Shown piece after piece: positions 1 to 8,335 of a stretch of 18,367 nt of DNA. The stretch covers positions 1 through 18,367 of the forward strand of contig CAVOLB010000020.1 of the NCBI GenBank assembly GCA_963696655.1. Reading direction: 5' to 3'. The notes below the pieces were generated by a model. The model was given only the letters and a program-made list of their open reading frames with translations. It made no database searches and was not told where the DNA came from. The DNA is from Hypericibacter sp963696655 (GTDB lineage: Bacteria > Pseudomonadota > Alphaproteobacteria > Dongiales > Dongiaceae). The translations under genes were made by a program, and so were the position numbers. Position 1 is the first letter of the stretch. Each line of letters starts with the position of its first letter.

Positions 1-998
1 CGGCAGTCGAGGAGGCCCATGGCGAGTTCTGGGAGCGAAAGCTGGAGGCGCTGGGAAAACGCATCAGGCCCCTGCGTCCCGGCTGGCGCACGAGGGCTCT
101 GGGCTGGCTGGCGCGCCGCTTCGGACCGGAGTTCGTGCTGCCGGTCATCAGCGGGCTCGAGCGGGCGGATGTCGGCAGCTACGACGCCCAGCCCGACGCG
201 GTGGCCGGCGGGCTGCCGCAGGCGGAACGGTCTCACGCCAGGATCCTCGCGGCGATCGCAGGCGGGCCCACGGGCGGATTGCCCGGCTCGACACTCGGAC
301 GCATCGAGGGGCGCCATCGGACCGGCGGCAATGCCCTGCGGGCGGCGGTGCTCGGCGCCAATGACGGACTCGTCTCCAATCTCAGCCTGGTCATGGGCGT
401 GGCGGGCGCCACCGTCGATTCCCACACCCTGCTGATCACCGGTCTCGCCGGTCTCGTCGCCGGCGCCTGCTCCATGGCGATGGGCGAATGGCTGTCGGTC
501 AACAGCGCGCGCGAGCTCTATCAGCAGCAGATCGACACCGAGGCCGGCGAGCTGGAACAGGCGCCCGATGAGGAAAAGGAAGAGATCATCCTCATCTATC
601 AGGCCAAGGGCCTCGGCGAGAAGCAAGCGCGCGCGCTGGCCGATCAGTTGATGGCGAACAAGGACACCGCGCTGGATACGCTGGTGCGCGAGGAGCTGGG
701 CATCGATCCCGACGAGCTGGGCGGGTCGGCCTGGACCGCGGCCGGCACCTCGTTCTGCCTGTTCGCGTTCGGCGCCGTCTTTCCGATCGTCGGGCTGTTC
801 TTTCTGCGCGCGGAGGCGGCGCTGCTGGCAGGGCTGATCGCCAGCGGCGCGGCCCTGTTCGCGATCGGGGCGGGGACGAGCCTTTTCACCGGGCGCGGCG
901 TTCTGTTCTCCGGAGTCCGGCAATTGCTGATCGGGTTCGCCGCGGCGGGGGTTACCTTCCTGATCGGGCGGCTGGTCGGCGTCAGCCTCGCGGGTTGA
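1..998 (+). CDS. Ferritin-like/VIT1-CCC1 family membrane protein, 5'-truncated by window edge
   Basis: The frame is open from base 3 to the TGA at 996-998, so the start lies outside the window and about 331 residues are visible. The first visible residues (AVEEAHGEFWERKL, later ERSHARI) look like the end of a rubrerythrin/ferritin-like di-iron domain. The motif LRAAVLGANDGLVSNLSLV then opens a VIT1/CCC1 domain, with hydrophobic segments around MGVAGA, TGLAGLVAGACSMAMGEW and three more at the C-terminus. A charged cytosolic stretch (EAGELEQAPDEEKEEI) lies between them. Proteins with this ferritin-CCC1 fusion are thought to move iron or manganese across the inner membrane. Direction and metal cannot be read from sequence. 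An internal GTG at 135 would give a shorter product, but it would cut the conserved N-terminal domain and is unlikely to be the true start. This is not the MbfA type, whose membrane half differs. Confidence 0.85.
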   Translation, partial: AVEEAHGEFWERKLEALGKRIRPLRPGWRTRALGWLARRFGPEFVLPVISGLERADVGSYDAQPDAVAGGLPQAERSHARILAAIAGGPTGGLPGSTLGRIEGRHRTGGNALRAAVLGANDGLVSNLSLVMGVAGATVDSHTLLITGLAGLVAGACSMAMGEWLSVNSARELYQQQIDTEAGELEQAPDEEKEEIILIYQAKGLGEKQARALADQLMANKDTALDTLVREELGIDPDELGGSAWTAAGTSFCLFAFGAVFPIVGLFFLRAEAALLAGLIASGAALFAIGAGTSLFTGRGVLFSGVRQLLIGFAAAGVTFLIGRLVGVSLAG

Positions 999-1063
999 CC
1001 CCCAGGGCCATGCTCTCCAAATATCTGCTCACCTCCCTCAATCATACGAGAAAGAAACTCGAC

Positions 1064-1771
1064 GTGACCCAGCAGAGCGCATCCGGCGGCTACCTCTTTC
1101 CGCCGCCGCCCCAGCCCAGCCTGCCGGTCCGCGGCACGGCGCAGCTCTTCCCAGTGCATCGCATCTATTGCGTGGGACGGAACTATGCCGAGCATGCGAT
1201 CGAGATGGGCCACGACCCGAAACGGGAGGCGCCATTCTTCTTCCAGAAGAATCCCGACACGCTGGTGCCCGACGGCGGCAAGTTCCCCTATCCCGACCGC
1301 TCGACCGATGTGCATCACGAGCTCGAGCTGGTGGTGGCCCTGGCCAAGGGCGGCAGGAACATCGCACCCGAGGATGCCGTGGCTTGCATATTCGGCTATG
1401 CGGTCGGCCTCGATATGACGCGGCGCGACCTGCAGGGCGAGGCCAAGAAGCTGGGGCGGCCCTGGGAGGTCGGCAAGGCGTTCGAGCAGGCGGCGCCCTG
1501 TTCCGCGATCGTGCCGGCGTCCCAGATCGGCCACCCCGCCAAGGGCGCTGTCTGGCTCGACGTGAATGGCGAGCGGCGCCAGACGGGCGATCTCAGCCAG
1601 CTCATCTGGTCGGTGCCGGAGATCATCGGCCATCTCTCGGCGCTCTTCGAGCTGAAGCCCGGCGACCTGATCTTCACCGGCACGCCGGCGGGGGTCGGGC
1701 CGGTCAAGCGCGGCGACCGGCTCCATGGCGGCGTCGAGGGCGTGGGCGAGCTCCGGATCGAGGTCGCCTGA
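1064..1771 (+). CDS. Fumarylacetoacetate hydrolase (FAH) family protein
   Basis: The protein is 235 residues from GTG 1064, the usual length for single-domain FAH-family enzymes. It shows the family pattern FPVHRIYCVGRNYAEHAIEM, then FFFQKNPDTL, the metal-ligand pair in HHELELVV (Glu86, Glu88), the acidic ligand in GLDMTRRDLQ (Asp117), and FTGTPAGVGPVKRGD near the end. Members cleave carbon-carbon bonds of acylpyruvates or decarboxylate related substrates with Mg2+ or Mn2+, for example fumarylpyruvate hydrolase. The substrate is not determined here. In-frame starts at TTG 995 and ATG 1010 also exist. I prefer GTG 1064 because homologues begin just before the YLFPPP segment, although its ribosome site (AGAAAG) is weak. 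No pathway partners lie beside it. Confidence 0.85.
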   Translation: MTQQSASGGYLFPPPPQPSLPVRGTAQLFPVHRIYCVGRNYAEHAIEMGHDPKREAPFFFQKNPDTLVPDGGKFPYPDRSTDVHHELELVVALAKGGRNIAPEDAVACIFGYAVGLDMTRRDLQGEAKKLGRPWEVGKAFEQAAPCSAIVPASQIGHPAKGAVWLDVNGERRQTGDLSQLIWSVPEIIGHLSALFELKPGDLIFTGTPAGVGPVKRGDRLHGGVEGVGELRIEVA

Positions 1772-1906
1772 GGCCTCGGAGTTCCCTCCCGGAACGCCGA
1801 TATATCCCTTGAAAAACCAGGGTAAAACGCCGATTTGAGGGGGATCGGGAGAGGGCTTGGCGGGCCGCCGGGAATGCTTACCCGGTGACGGTCGGCCGAG
1901 GATAGA

Positions 1907-2644
1907 ATGCGCGCCGCTCGGCAACCGCCCGTCACGGCAAGCCATAGGACCTTTTCCTTGCTCGATCGCATCCTGGTTCCCATTCATCGCGAGGGCTGGC
2001 GTTTCGCGGGGCTGTTCGCGATCGCGACGCTGCTCCTGTGGTGGCTCTGGTCGCCGCTCGGCTGGGTCGGGCTGGTGGCGACCCTGTGGTGCATCTATTT
2101 CTTCCGCGACCCGCCGCGGGTGACGCCGATCCGTGCCGGGCTGGTGATCGCGCCCGCCGATGGCGTGGTGCAGGCGATCGAGCCGGCGGTGCCGCCGGCG
2201 GAGCTGGGCATGCCGGCCTTGCCGCTGATCCGCATCAGCGTCTTCATGAATGTGTTCGACGTGCATGTGAACCGCATGCCGGTCGACGGCACGGTGCTGT
2301 CGCTGGGCTACCGGCCCGGCAAGTTCTTCAATGCCTCGCTCGACAAGGCGAGCGAGTTCAACGAGCGCCAGTCGGTCCGGGTGCGCGGCGCGGACGGCCA
2401 TGAGTTCGCGGTGGTCCAGATCGCGGGCCTCGTGGCGCGGCGGATCCGCTGCGATATCGAGACGAACCAGGCGGTGCGCGCGGGCGAGCGCTTCGGGCTG
2501 ATCCGCTTCGGCAGCCGCGTCGATGTCTATCTGCCCGAGGGCGTCGCGCCGTTGGCGGTGGTGGGCCAGCGTTCGGTCGCGGGCGAGACGGTCTTTGCCG
2601 ACCTGCAATCGGCCGAACCCATGCGAAGAGGAGAGATGCGCTGA
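1907..2644 (+). CDS. psd: Phosphatidylserine decarboxylase, short proenzyme type
   Basis: A 245-residue protein that makes phosphatidylethanolamine by decarboxylating phosphatidylserine at the inner membrane. Visible features are a hydrophobic N-terminal stretch (about residues 33-65) followed by FFRDPPR, the APADGVV motif (Asp85), SVFMNVFDVHVNRMP (His120), YRPGKFFNASLDKASEFNER, and the C-terminal RFGSRVD. Gly202-Ser203 of that last motif is the expected self-cleavage site generating the pyruvoyl group. The length fits the compact alphaproteobacterial/archaeal-type enzyme rather than the longer E. coli type. GAGG at 1898-1901, five bases before ATG 1907, supports the start. The stop overlaps the start of pssA by one base (TGATG), indicating translational coupling. 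Confidence 0.93.
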   Translation: MRAARQPPVTASHRTFSLLDRILVPIHREGWRFAGLFAIATLLLWWLWSPLGWVGLVATLWCIYFFRDPPRVTPIRAGLVIAPADGVVQAIEPAVPPAELGMPALPLIRISVFMNVFDVHVNRMPVDGTVLSLGYRPGKFFNASLDKASEFNERQSVRVRGADGHEFAVVQIAGLVARRIRCDIETNQAVRAGERFGLIRFGSRVDVYLPEGVAPLAVVGQRSVAGETVFADLQSAEPMRRGEMR

Positions 2645-3477
2645 TGCGTAGGCGTCCTACGGTCGCGCGGCTGCGCGACCAGTCCTTCAACCGGCTGATC
2701 CCCAACATCCTGACCCTGCTGGCGCTCTGCGCCGGCCTGACCAGCATCCGCTTCGGCTTGCATCAGCATTGGGAAGCGGCCGTGGTGTCGATCCTGATCG
2801 CGGCCATCCTCGACGCGCTCGACGGCCGGATCGCGCGTCTGCTCGACAGCACCAGCAAGTTCGGCGCCGAGCTGGATTCGCTGTCCGACTTCGTCAGCTT
2901 CGGCGTGGCCCCGGCGCTGCTGCTCTATTTCTGGAACCTGTCCGAGACCGGTGCTCCGGGCTGGGTCGCGGTGCTGCTCTATTGCGTCTGCTGTGGCCTG
3001 CGTCTGGCCCGCTTCAACACCAAGCTCGACAATACCGACCTGCCGGCCTGGACCGGTCGCTTCTTCATGGGCGTGCCGGCCCCCGCGGCCGCCGGCCTGG
3101 TGCTGGTGCCGATGGTGGCCGACCTCGCCGTCGGGCCCGGCTATTTCGACAATCCCTGGCTGGCGGGCATCGTCGCGGTCGCCGTGGCGGGGCTGATGGT
3201 GAGCCGGCTGCCGACCTACTCCTTCAAACGGATCAAGGTGCCGCAACATTTCGTTCTTCCTACCCTGTTGATGGTGGGGGCGTTGGCGGCCTTCCTGGCC
3301 TCGAGCCCCTGGCTCACTTTGCTCGGCATCTGCGGCCTCTATCTCTGTTCGATGCCGTTGAGCTGGCTCTCCTATCGCCGCCTCGCGGGCACGACACCGT
3401 TGGTGCCGGCCGCGGCTGCGCCCGTCGCGATGGAAGAAGCCGATCTCGACGAACAGGATGAATTGCCGCCTCACTGA
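2644..3477 (+). CDS. pssA: CDP-diacylglycerol--serine O-phosphatidyltransferase
   Basis: A 277-residue integral membrane enzyme that joins serine to CDP-diacylglycerol, giving the phosphatidylserine used by the upstream psd product. The CDP-alcohol phosphatidyltransferase signature is complete: Asp60-Gly61, Ala64-Arg65, Gly74, Asp78 and Asp82 in DALDGRIARLLDS and KFGAELDSLSD. Several hydrophobic helices follow to about residue 245, and the tail is Ala/Pro-rich then acidic. ATG 2644 overlaps the psd stop. An SD-like GAGGAGAG precedes it at about 2630. The psd-pssA order is common in alphaproteobacteria. No clear terminator is visible downstream. Confidence 0.95.
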   Translation: MRRRPTVARLRDQSFNRLIPNILTLLALCAGLTSIRFGLHQHWEAAVVSILIAAILDALDGRIARLLDSTSKFGAELDSLSDFVSFGVAPALLLYFWNLSETGAPGWVAVLLYCVCCGLRLARFNTKLDNTDLPAWTGRFFMGVPAPAAAGLVLVPMVADLAVGPGYFDNPWLAGIVAVAVAGLMVSRLPTYSFKRIKVPQHFVLPTLLMVGALAAFLASSPWLTLLGICGLYLCSMPLSWLSYRRLAGTTPLVPAAAAPVAMEEADLDEQDELPPH

Positions 3478-3604
3478 CCTTTCAAGCAGGCAGGCTCGCG
3501 GAGTGCAGAGCTCGGGGATCGCATAATGTTGGGGTGGAAATGCTGGACCCGAAATCGGGCTCCAGGCATTGTCCCCGAGGTCCCTCGCCCTTCGAGCCTG
3601 CACC

Positions 3605-4021
3605 ATGAGCGATGCCCCGATCTCACTCCGCGCTTTGCTGGCCGTGATCCGTCCCTGGATCGCCGGCGCCGTGGTCGTGCTCGCGCTGGCATTGGCGGCG
3701 CGGTTCCTGGTGATCGAGCCGCGCGGCATCGGCATCGCCTGCCTGGGCGAGCCCGCGCCCTGGTGGTGCGGTCCGCGCGATCTGCTGGTGGTGATCTCGC
3801 GCGGCGGCGGCTGGGGCATGGCCTCGCTCGGCGTCGGCATCCTGGCGCTGATCACCGGCTGGCGGCCTCTGGCGGTCCTGGCCTGCGTGCTGGGGCTCTG
3901 GGGCGTCGTGCTCTATAACGCCGGCGCCGCGGCGTTCGGGCTGCTATTTGGCCTGCTGCGCCTGGTGCGCGCCGATACCGGGATCGCCGGCCCCGACCCG
4001 GAGCGCCCGCAAGGCCGGTAG
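3605..4021 (+). CDS. Small membrane protein of unknown function
   Basis: I do not recognise a named family. From ATG 3605 (MSDAPISLRALLAVIRPW) the product is 138 residues with about four hydrophobic segments: VVVLALALAARFLVI, GMASLGVGILALITG, PLAVLACVLGLWGVVLY and AAFGLLFGLLRLV. A conserved-looking loop with ACLGEPAPWWCGPRD carries two cysteines, probably on the periplasmic side. Strong GC preference at third positions argues that it is a real gene. It has no convincing ribosome site. Its last 26 codons overlap the 3' end of ndvC on the other strand. An upstream in-frame alternative start exists at 3569. Confidence 0.65.
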   Translation: MSDAPISLRALLAVIRPWIAGAVVVLALALAARFLVIEPRGIGIACLGEPAPWWCGPRDLLVVISRGGGWGMASLGVGILALITGWRPLAVLACVLGLWGVVLYNAGAAAFGLLFGLLRLVRADTGIAGPDPERPQGR

Positions 4022-5647
4022 CAGCGGTAGCGCCAACAGCAGCGCGGTGGCGGCCCAGCCGAGCGCCACGAAGTTGAGCGGGCCCTCGCGGATCGCGACC
4101 AGCAGGCCCGCCAGGAACAGCAGCCCCGAGAGCATCGCCTCCTCGCGGCGGTCGGCCTTGCGCGCGGCCGCGATGTCGCGGGCACTCCAGGCGAGCCAGG
4201 CGAAGGCGACCGCCGGGGTGAGCAGGGCCGCGAGCGGGAAGTCGCGATAGCGCGGATCGAAGATGAATCCGAGCGACAGCGCCAGCGCCGTGACCACGGC
4301 GGACCCCTGCAACAGCGCCAGGATCGTCGGCAGATCGAGATGCTGGCGCCAGGGACGGCACAGCCAGGCGAGAGCCGAGGAGAAGGCGGCGATCCTGAAC
4401 CGCCCGGTCGCCTGCGCGTGGAACACCGTGAGCGCGCTGCCGGCGGTCACCAGCAGCAGCAGGGCTTCGGCGGCATAATCATAGGAGGCCATGGAAGCGA
4501 GCAGCGAATGGCGGACCTGCAGCAGGAGCGCGCTGCCGGTCGCTTCGGCGATCAGGCCGGCCAGGATCCACTTGCCGATATTGCCGCGATAACCCCAGAG
4601 GAACGCGGCACCCAGAAGGACAAGGCCGAGCCCGCTCGCGATCGCGAAGTCGGTCTGCCATTGCGGATATTCGCTGACCGGGCCGCGCCAGGGGAACTTC
4701 GCCTGGCGATCGGCGTCGAAGATGCCCCAATAACCGCCGACCGTGCCCTCGAGCGCGCGCTTCCAGGGCTGGTCGAAGGCCTCGATCAGATTGTAGTCGA
4801 GCCCGGCGCCGGCTCCGGCCACATAGGCCATGAACTCGCGCAGGTAGCGGGCCTGGTTGACCAGGCTCGGGGTCGCGTCCTCGCGCTCGCGGCCCTCGCT
4901 GGGCCAGCCGGTCTCGCCGATCAGGATCGGTTTCGCGGGGAAGGCGGCGCGGACCTTGTCGACGATCGCCTCGAGATGGGCGAGGCCGGCGGCGACGGGC
5001 TGCGGCTGATCCTCCCAGTAGGGGAGGATGTGGATGGTCAGGAAATCGACCGCGTCCGCGAGCTGCGGCGCCTTGAGCCAGAACTCCCAGACATCGGCAT
5101 AGGTGACGGGCTTGCCGGTCGCCTGCTTGACCCGCGTGAGCATCGCGGCGAGGGCCTCGGGCGTCTGCTCGCCGCGCAGCAGCACCTCATTGCCGACGAT
5201 GATCGCCCTGACTGTGTCGGGATAGGCATTGGCGAGCCGGATCACGTCGCTCAACTGGCGTTCGTTCGCCAGCGGATCGCGCCCGATCCAGGCGCCGACC
5301 AGCACCGTCATGCCGTAGCGCTGGGCGATCGGCAGCACCTGGTCGAGCCCCTGGTCGGTCGCGTAGAGCCGCACGCAATCGACATCGGTGCTGAGGATCT
5401 TGAAATCCTCCTCGATCTGCCAGGCCGGGATATGGAGCGTGGGATCGAACGGCGTCTGGCTGCCGCGGAAGGGCGTGTAGGAGACGCAGTGGATCTTGCC
5501 GGGCGGCGCGTCGGTCAGGGTGACCGGACGGCCCATCTGCCACCAGAAGCCGAAGCCGCCGAGGCCGGCCAGCAGCAGCGCCAGGAGAGGGGCTAGAAAA
5601 CCCGACCCCTGCGCCGCCGGTTGGCGGTTCATTGCTGACTCGCCCAT
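3944..5647 (-). CDS. ndvC: GH17-family membrane beta-glucan transglycosylase, NdvC-like
   Basis: A 567-residue protein. One transmembrane segment (about 17-35) precedes a glycoside hydrolase family 17 domain (about 50-330), followed by roughly seven hydrophobic helices to the end. The GH17 acid/base is Glu154 in IIVGNEVLLRGEQ and the nucleophile Glu245 in ILIGETGWPSEG. DVWEFW, HILPYWED and EAFDQPWKR are also typical. In Bradyrhizobium, NdvC (about 62 kDa, GH17-like) is needed for the beta-(1,6) linkages of cyclic beta-glucans, and related GH17 domains are non-Leloir beta-glucosyltransferases. Size, domain plan and position after ndvB match, so the same role is inferred. ATG 5647 lies 15 bases after the ndvB stop. 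ATG 5632 (MNRQPAAQ), with GGGCGAG upstream, is an equally good start. The 3' end overlaps a convergent gene. Confidence 0.82.
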   Translation of the reverse strand: MGESAMNRQPAAQGSGFLAPLLALLLAGLGGFGFWWQMGRPVTLTDAPPGKIHCVSYTPFRGSQTPFDPTLHIPAWQIEEDFKILSTDVDCVRLYATDQGLDQVLPIAQRYGMTVLVGAWIGRDPLANERQLSDVIRLANAYPDTVRAIIVGNEVLLRGEQTPEALAAMLTRVKQATGKPVTYADVWEFWLKAPQLADAVDFLTIHILPYWEDQPQPVAAGLAHLEAIVDKVRAAFPAKPILIGETGWPSEGREREDATPSLVNQARYLREFMAYVAGAGAGLDYNLIEAFDQPWKRALEGTVGGYWGIFDADRQAKFPWRGPVSEYPQWQTDFAIASGLGLVLLGAAFLWGYRGNIGKWILAGLIAEATGSALLLQVRHSLLASMASYDYAAEALLLLVTAGSALTVFHAQATGRFRIAAFSSALAWLCRPWRQHLDLPTILALLQGSAVVTALALSLGFIFDPRYRDFPLAALLTPAVAFAWLAWSARDIAAARKADRREEAMLSGLLFLAGLLVAIREGPLNFVALGWAATALLLALPLLPALRALRVGAGDPGIGAHQAQQAK

Positions 5648-5650
5648 GTC

Positions 5651-5664
5651 AGCCCGAACGGGCT
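5651..5664 (-). other. Short hairpin at the ndvB-ndvC junction
   Basis: On the transcribed strand AGCCC-GTTC-GGGCT forms a 5-bp stem. It overlaps the ndvB stop codon (TAG, complement of 5663-5665) and ends just before the first possible ndvC start. It has no following U-run, so it is more likely to affect translation or mRNA ends than to terminate. This is inference only. Confidence 0.3.
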
Positions 5665-8281
5665 ATTCGGCGGCAGGCGATTTGGCCTGCTCCGCGGCGG
5701 CCATCGGCAGCGCCATCGGGCGGCGCCGGCCGAAGGGCAGGGCATTGATCATGGACAGCACCAGCGCCGACGCGAAGGGCAGGGCCTGCACGAAGAGCAG
5801 CATGGCCCAGAGCTTCGCCGCCGGTTCGACCACGCCGCGGGTCATCATGATGAGGACGCCGAAGCCGACCAGGAGGGCCGCGATCAGCGTCTCCTCCCAG
5901 GCGGCGAGCAGGCCGCGGATGAAGGCCGGCTGGTTCTCCAGCTTGGGCGTGCGCATGAAGGGCAGGTTGGTGGTGAAGGCGCCGCGCCAGACCGCCTTGG
6001 CGACGGTATGGCCGAGGGCGAGGCCCGCGAGCGAGGCGCCCAGCCGTTCCAGGAAGCTGCAGGGCACGCGCTGGGTATAGAGCCAGAGCGACTTGCCCAC
6101 CTTGAAGGTGAACATGCCGAGCGTGACGATGAGGAACAGCGTCAGGGGCGGCTCGATGAACTGCGGCAGGAGGATCATGCCGGCGGTCCAAAGGATGGCG
6201 AGGGCGACGAACATCAGCTGGAAGCCGTCGGCGATCCAGGGCAGCCAGCCGGCAACGAACTGGTAGCGCTGGGCGCGGGTGAGCTTGCGCTCGCCCCAGG
6301 GCAAGAGCTCGCGCCAATGGGTCTTCATGATCTGCATCGCGCCATAGGCCCAGCGATAGCGCTGCTTGCGGAAGGCGTCGAAGCTGTCGGGGATCAGGCC
6401 CTTGCCGTAGCTCTTCTCGGTATAGACAGCGCGGTAACCCGCCTCGAACAGGCGCAGGCCCAGCTCGGCATCCTCGGTGATGCACCATTCGGCCCAGCCG
6501 CCGACGCGCGCCAGCGCGTCCTTCCGGATGAGCGCCATGGTGCCGTGCTGGATGATGGCGTTGTGCTCGTCGCGGGTCTTCATGCCGAGATGGAAGAAGC
6601 CGGCATATTCCCAGAAGCAGAAGCGCTTGAAGAGGTCGTCCTTGCCATCCCGGTAGTCCTGGGGCGCCTGCACCAGCGCCACCTGCGGATCGGCGAAATG
6701 GCCGACCAGGTCCTTCAGCCATTCGCGGCTGACTTCATAGTCGCTGTCGATGGTGGCGACGACCTGGGCGTCCGGGTTGGTGTGCGCCAGGGCGAAGTTG
6801 AGCGCGCCCGCCTTGAAGCCCGGCCATTTCGGCAAGTGGAAGAAGCGGAAGTTCGGCCCGAGATTGCGGCAATAGACCTCGACCGGCTGCCAGCAGCTGT
6901 CGTCGGTCGAGTTGTTGTCGATGATCAGCACTTCGAAGTTCGGATAGTCGAGCCGCTCGAGTGCCTTGATGGTGCGGATCATCATGTCGGCCGGCTCGTT
7001 GCGGCAGGGGACATGAATCGAAACCATCGGCGGCGGCGCGTCGCCCAAGGCGGCGGGCGGCGCCAGGCGGCGGCGCGAGGAGCCGCGCCAGAGGCACTCC
7101 ACCATCTCGATGCCCTCGGTCAGGAACACGCCGAGCAGCAGCAGCGTGGCCGGCGCGATCACGCCAAGCACGCCGATATCCAGATCGGTCAGATAGAGGC
7201 CCGAATAGGCGGCATAGACCCAGACGCCGGCGGAAACGGTGCCCTGCGCCAGGATGGCGAGGATCAGGCGGCCGCGGCGCTTCAGGCCCAGCTCCTGGCG
7301 CAGCAGCCAGAGCACGAAGGGCAGGCCCATGGCGAGGGTCGCCAGCGACAGCCAGGGCCAGTCGGGCCGGTTCATCAGCACGCCGTCGAGCGCAGGCTTC
7401 AGCTTGCGGTCGGCGTCGAAGATGCCCCAATAGGCGCCGACGCCGCCCTCGACCTGCATCTTCCAGGGCTGGTCGAAGGCTTCGATGACGAAGTAGTCGA
7501 GATTATGTTCCTTGGCGGCCGCCAGGAAGCGGCGCAGGAACAGGCCCTGATTGACCGGCGAAGCGACCGCGTCCTTGCGGGTCAGGCCTTCGGAGGGCCA
7601 GCCGATTTCCGAGATGACGATGCGCTTGTTGGGGAATTTGCGCTGGAGGTCCTCATAGCGCTCCATCACGAACTGGACCGCCTGGTCCGGGTCGATGCCC
7701 TCCCAGAAGGGCAGAATATGGACCGCGATGAAATCGACCTGCTGCGCCAGCTCGGGGTGGGCGAGCCAGACATGCCAGGGTTCGGCGGTGCTGACGGGCA
7801 GCGGGGTCAACGCCTTGACGGCGCGGATATATTGAATGAGCTCAGGCACGGTCACGTCGGCGCGCAGCACGGACTCGTTGCCGACGATGAGCTGGGTGAT
7901 GTTGCCGTTGCTGCGCGTCATGTCGATCAGGTTGGAGATCTCGCGCTTGTTCGCGTCGAGATCGGGCCCGATCCAGGCGCCGGCGGTCACGGTCAGGCCC
8001 TGTTTCCAGGCGAGGCGCGGCACCTGCATCATGGTGCCTTGCGTGGTGTAGGTACGAACCGAACGGGCGACGCTGGCGACGGCCTTGAGATCGCGCGAGA
8101 TCTCCTCGGGCGTCGGGTCGACCTTGGTCATGGGATTGTGGGCGTCGGTATAAGGCGCGAAGGACAGCCCGCGCAGTTCTCCGCGCCAGGGCTGCTCGTC
8201 CACCGGCCGATTGGTGATGCCCCACGCGCCGGCAAAAAATGCCGCCGTGACCAATCCAATGATCCAATTTGAAATACGCAT
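5663..8281 (-). CDS. ndvB: GH17-GT2 fusion beta-glucan synthase, NdvB-like
   Basis: An 872-residue membrane protein. After an N-terminal hydrophobic anchor (about 5-21) comes a GH17 domain with Glu136 (IVGNESVLR) and Glu225 (VISEIGWPSEG). Transmembrane helices follow at about 310-390, then a family 2 glycosyltransferase with Asp455 (IIDNNSTDD), Asp512/Asp514 (IDSD), Thr602-Glu603-Asp604 and QRYRW (640-644). More membrane helices reach the C-terminus. This is the plan of proteobacterial NdvB proteins (Bradyrhizobium, Pseudomonas), which polymerise glucose from UDP-glucose into beta-1,3-glucan and remodel or cyclise it with the GH17 domain. CAGGGA just upstream of ATG 8281 is a good ribosome site. 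It is the first gene of a two-gene unit with ndvC. Osmoadaptation or host interaction is inferred from relatives. Confidence 0.9.
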   Translation of the reverse strand: MRISNWIIGLVTAAFFAGAWGITNRPVDEQPWRGELRGLSFAPYTDAHNPMTKVDPTPEEISRDLKAVASVARSVRTYTTQGTMMQVPRLAWKQGLTVTAGAWIGPDLDANKREISNLIDMTRSNGNITQLIVGNESVLRADVTVPELIQYIRAVKALTPLPVSTAEPWHVWLAHPELAQQVDFIAVHILPFWEGIDPDQAVQFVMERYEDLQRKFPNKRIVISEIGWPSEGLTRKDAVASPVNQGLFLRRFLAAAKEHNLDYFVIEAFDQPWKMQVEGGVGAYWGIFDADRKLKPALDGVLMNRPDWPWLSLATLAMGLPFVLWLLRQELGLKRRGRLILAILAQGTVSAGVWVYAAYSGLYLTDLDIGVLGVIAPATLLLLGVFLTEGIEMVECLWRGSSRRRLAPPAALGDAPPPMVSIHVPCRNEPADMMIRTIKALERLDYPNFEVLIIDNNSTDDSCWQPVEVYCRNLGPNFRFFHLPKWPGFKAGALNFALAHTNPDAQVVATIDSDYEVSREWLKDLVGHFADPQVALVQAPQDYRDGKDDLFKRFCFWEYAGFFHLGMKTRDEHNAIIQHGTMALIRKDALARVGGWAEWCITEDAELGLRLFEAGYRAVYTEKSYGKGLIPDSFDAFRKQRYRWAYGAMQIMKTHWRELLPWGERKLTRAQRYQFVAGWLPWIADGFQLMFVALAILWTAGMILLPQFIEPPLTLFLIVTLGMFTFKVGKSLWLYTQRVPCSFLERLGASLAGLALGHTVAKAVWRGAFTTNLPFMRTPKLENQPAFIRGLLAAWEETLIAALLVGFGVLIMMTRGVVEPAAKLWAMLLFVQALPFASALVLSMINALPFGRRRPMALPMAAAEQAKSPAAE

Positions 8282-8298
8282 GGTCCCTGTCGTCGCCC

Positions 8299-8335
8299 GT
8301 TCCGTTCTTCAACTACGGAACTTAAAGATTGTTCC
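8299..8335 (-). repeat. Competing inverted repeats in the ndvB leader
   Basis: On the + strand GTTCCGT (8299-8305) and ACGGAAC (8315-8321) form a perfect 7-bp inverted repeat around a 9-base loop. A second GTTCC at 8331-8335 can pair with the same GGAAC at 8317-8321. The two pairings exclude each other. The element lies 18 bases before the ndvB start, so if it is transcribed one of the hairpins would sit just upstream of the ribosome site. Confidence 0.5.
8310..8335 (-). promoter_or_regulatory. Near-consensus EcfG-type promoter before ndvB
   Basis: Read on the minus strand, GGAAC (8335-8331) is followed after 16 bases by AGTT (8314-8311). The general stress response consensus is GGAAC-N16/17-CGTT, so this differs at one position. 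The predicted transcript would start about 20 bases before the ndvB ATG, a sensible distance. The one mismatch, and the overlap with an inverted repeat that independently creates GGAAC motifs, keep this low. Confidence 0.3.

Noticed and set aside
644..2608. Very long open frame antisense to the CCC1, FAH and psd genes
   Set aside because: It is an Arg/His/Ala-rich shadow of GC-rich coding DNA. The sense strand carries clear families across the same bases. The same holds for long antisense frames at 2527-3855, 4340-5596, 6008-8272, 8951-10396, 10567-12912 and 11241-12461.
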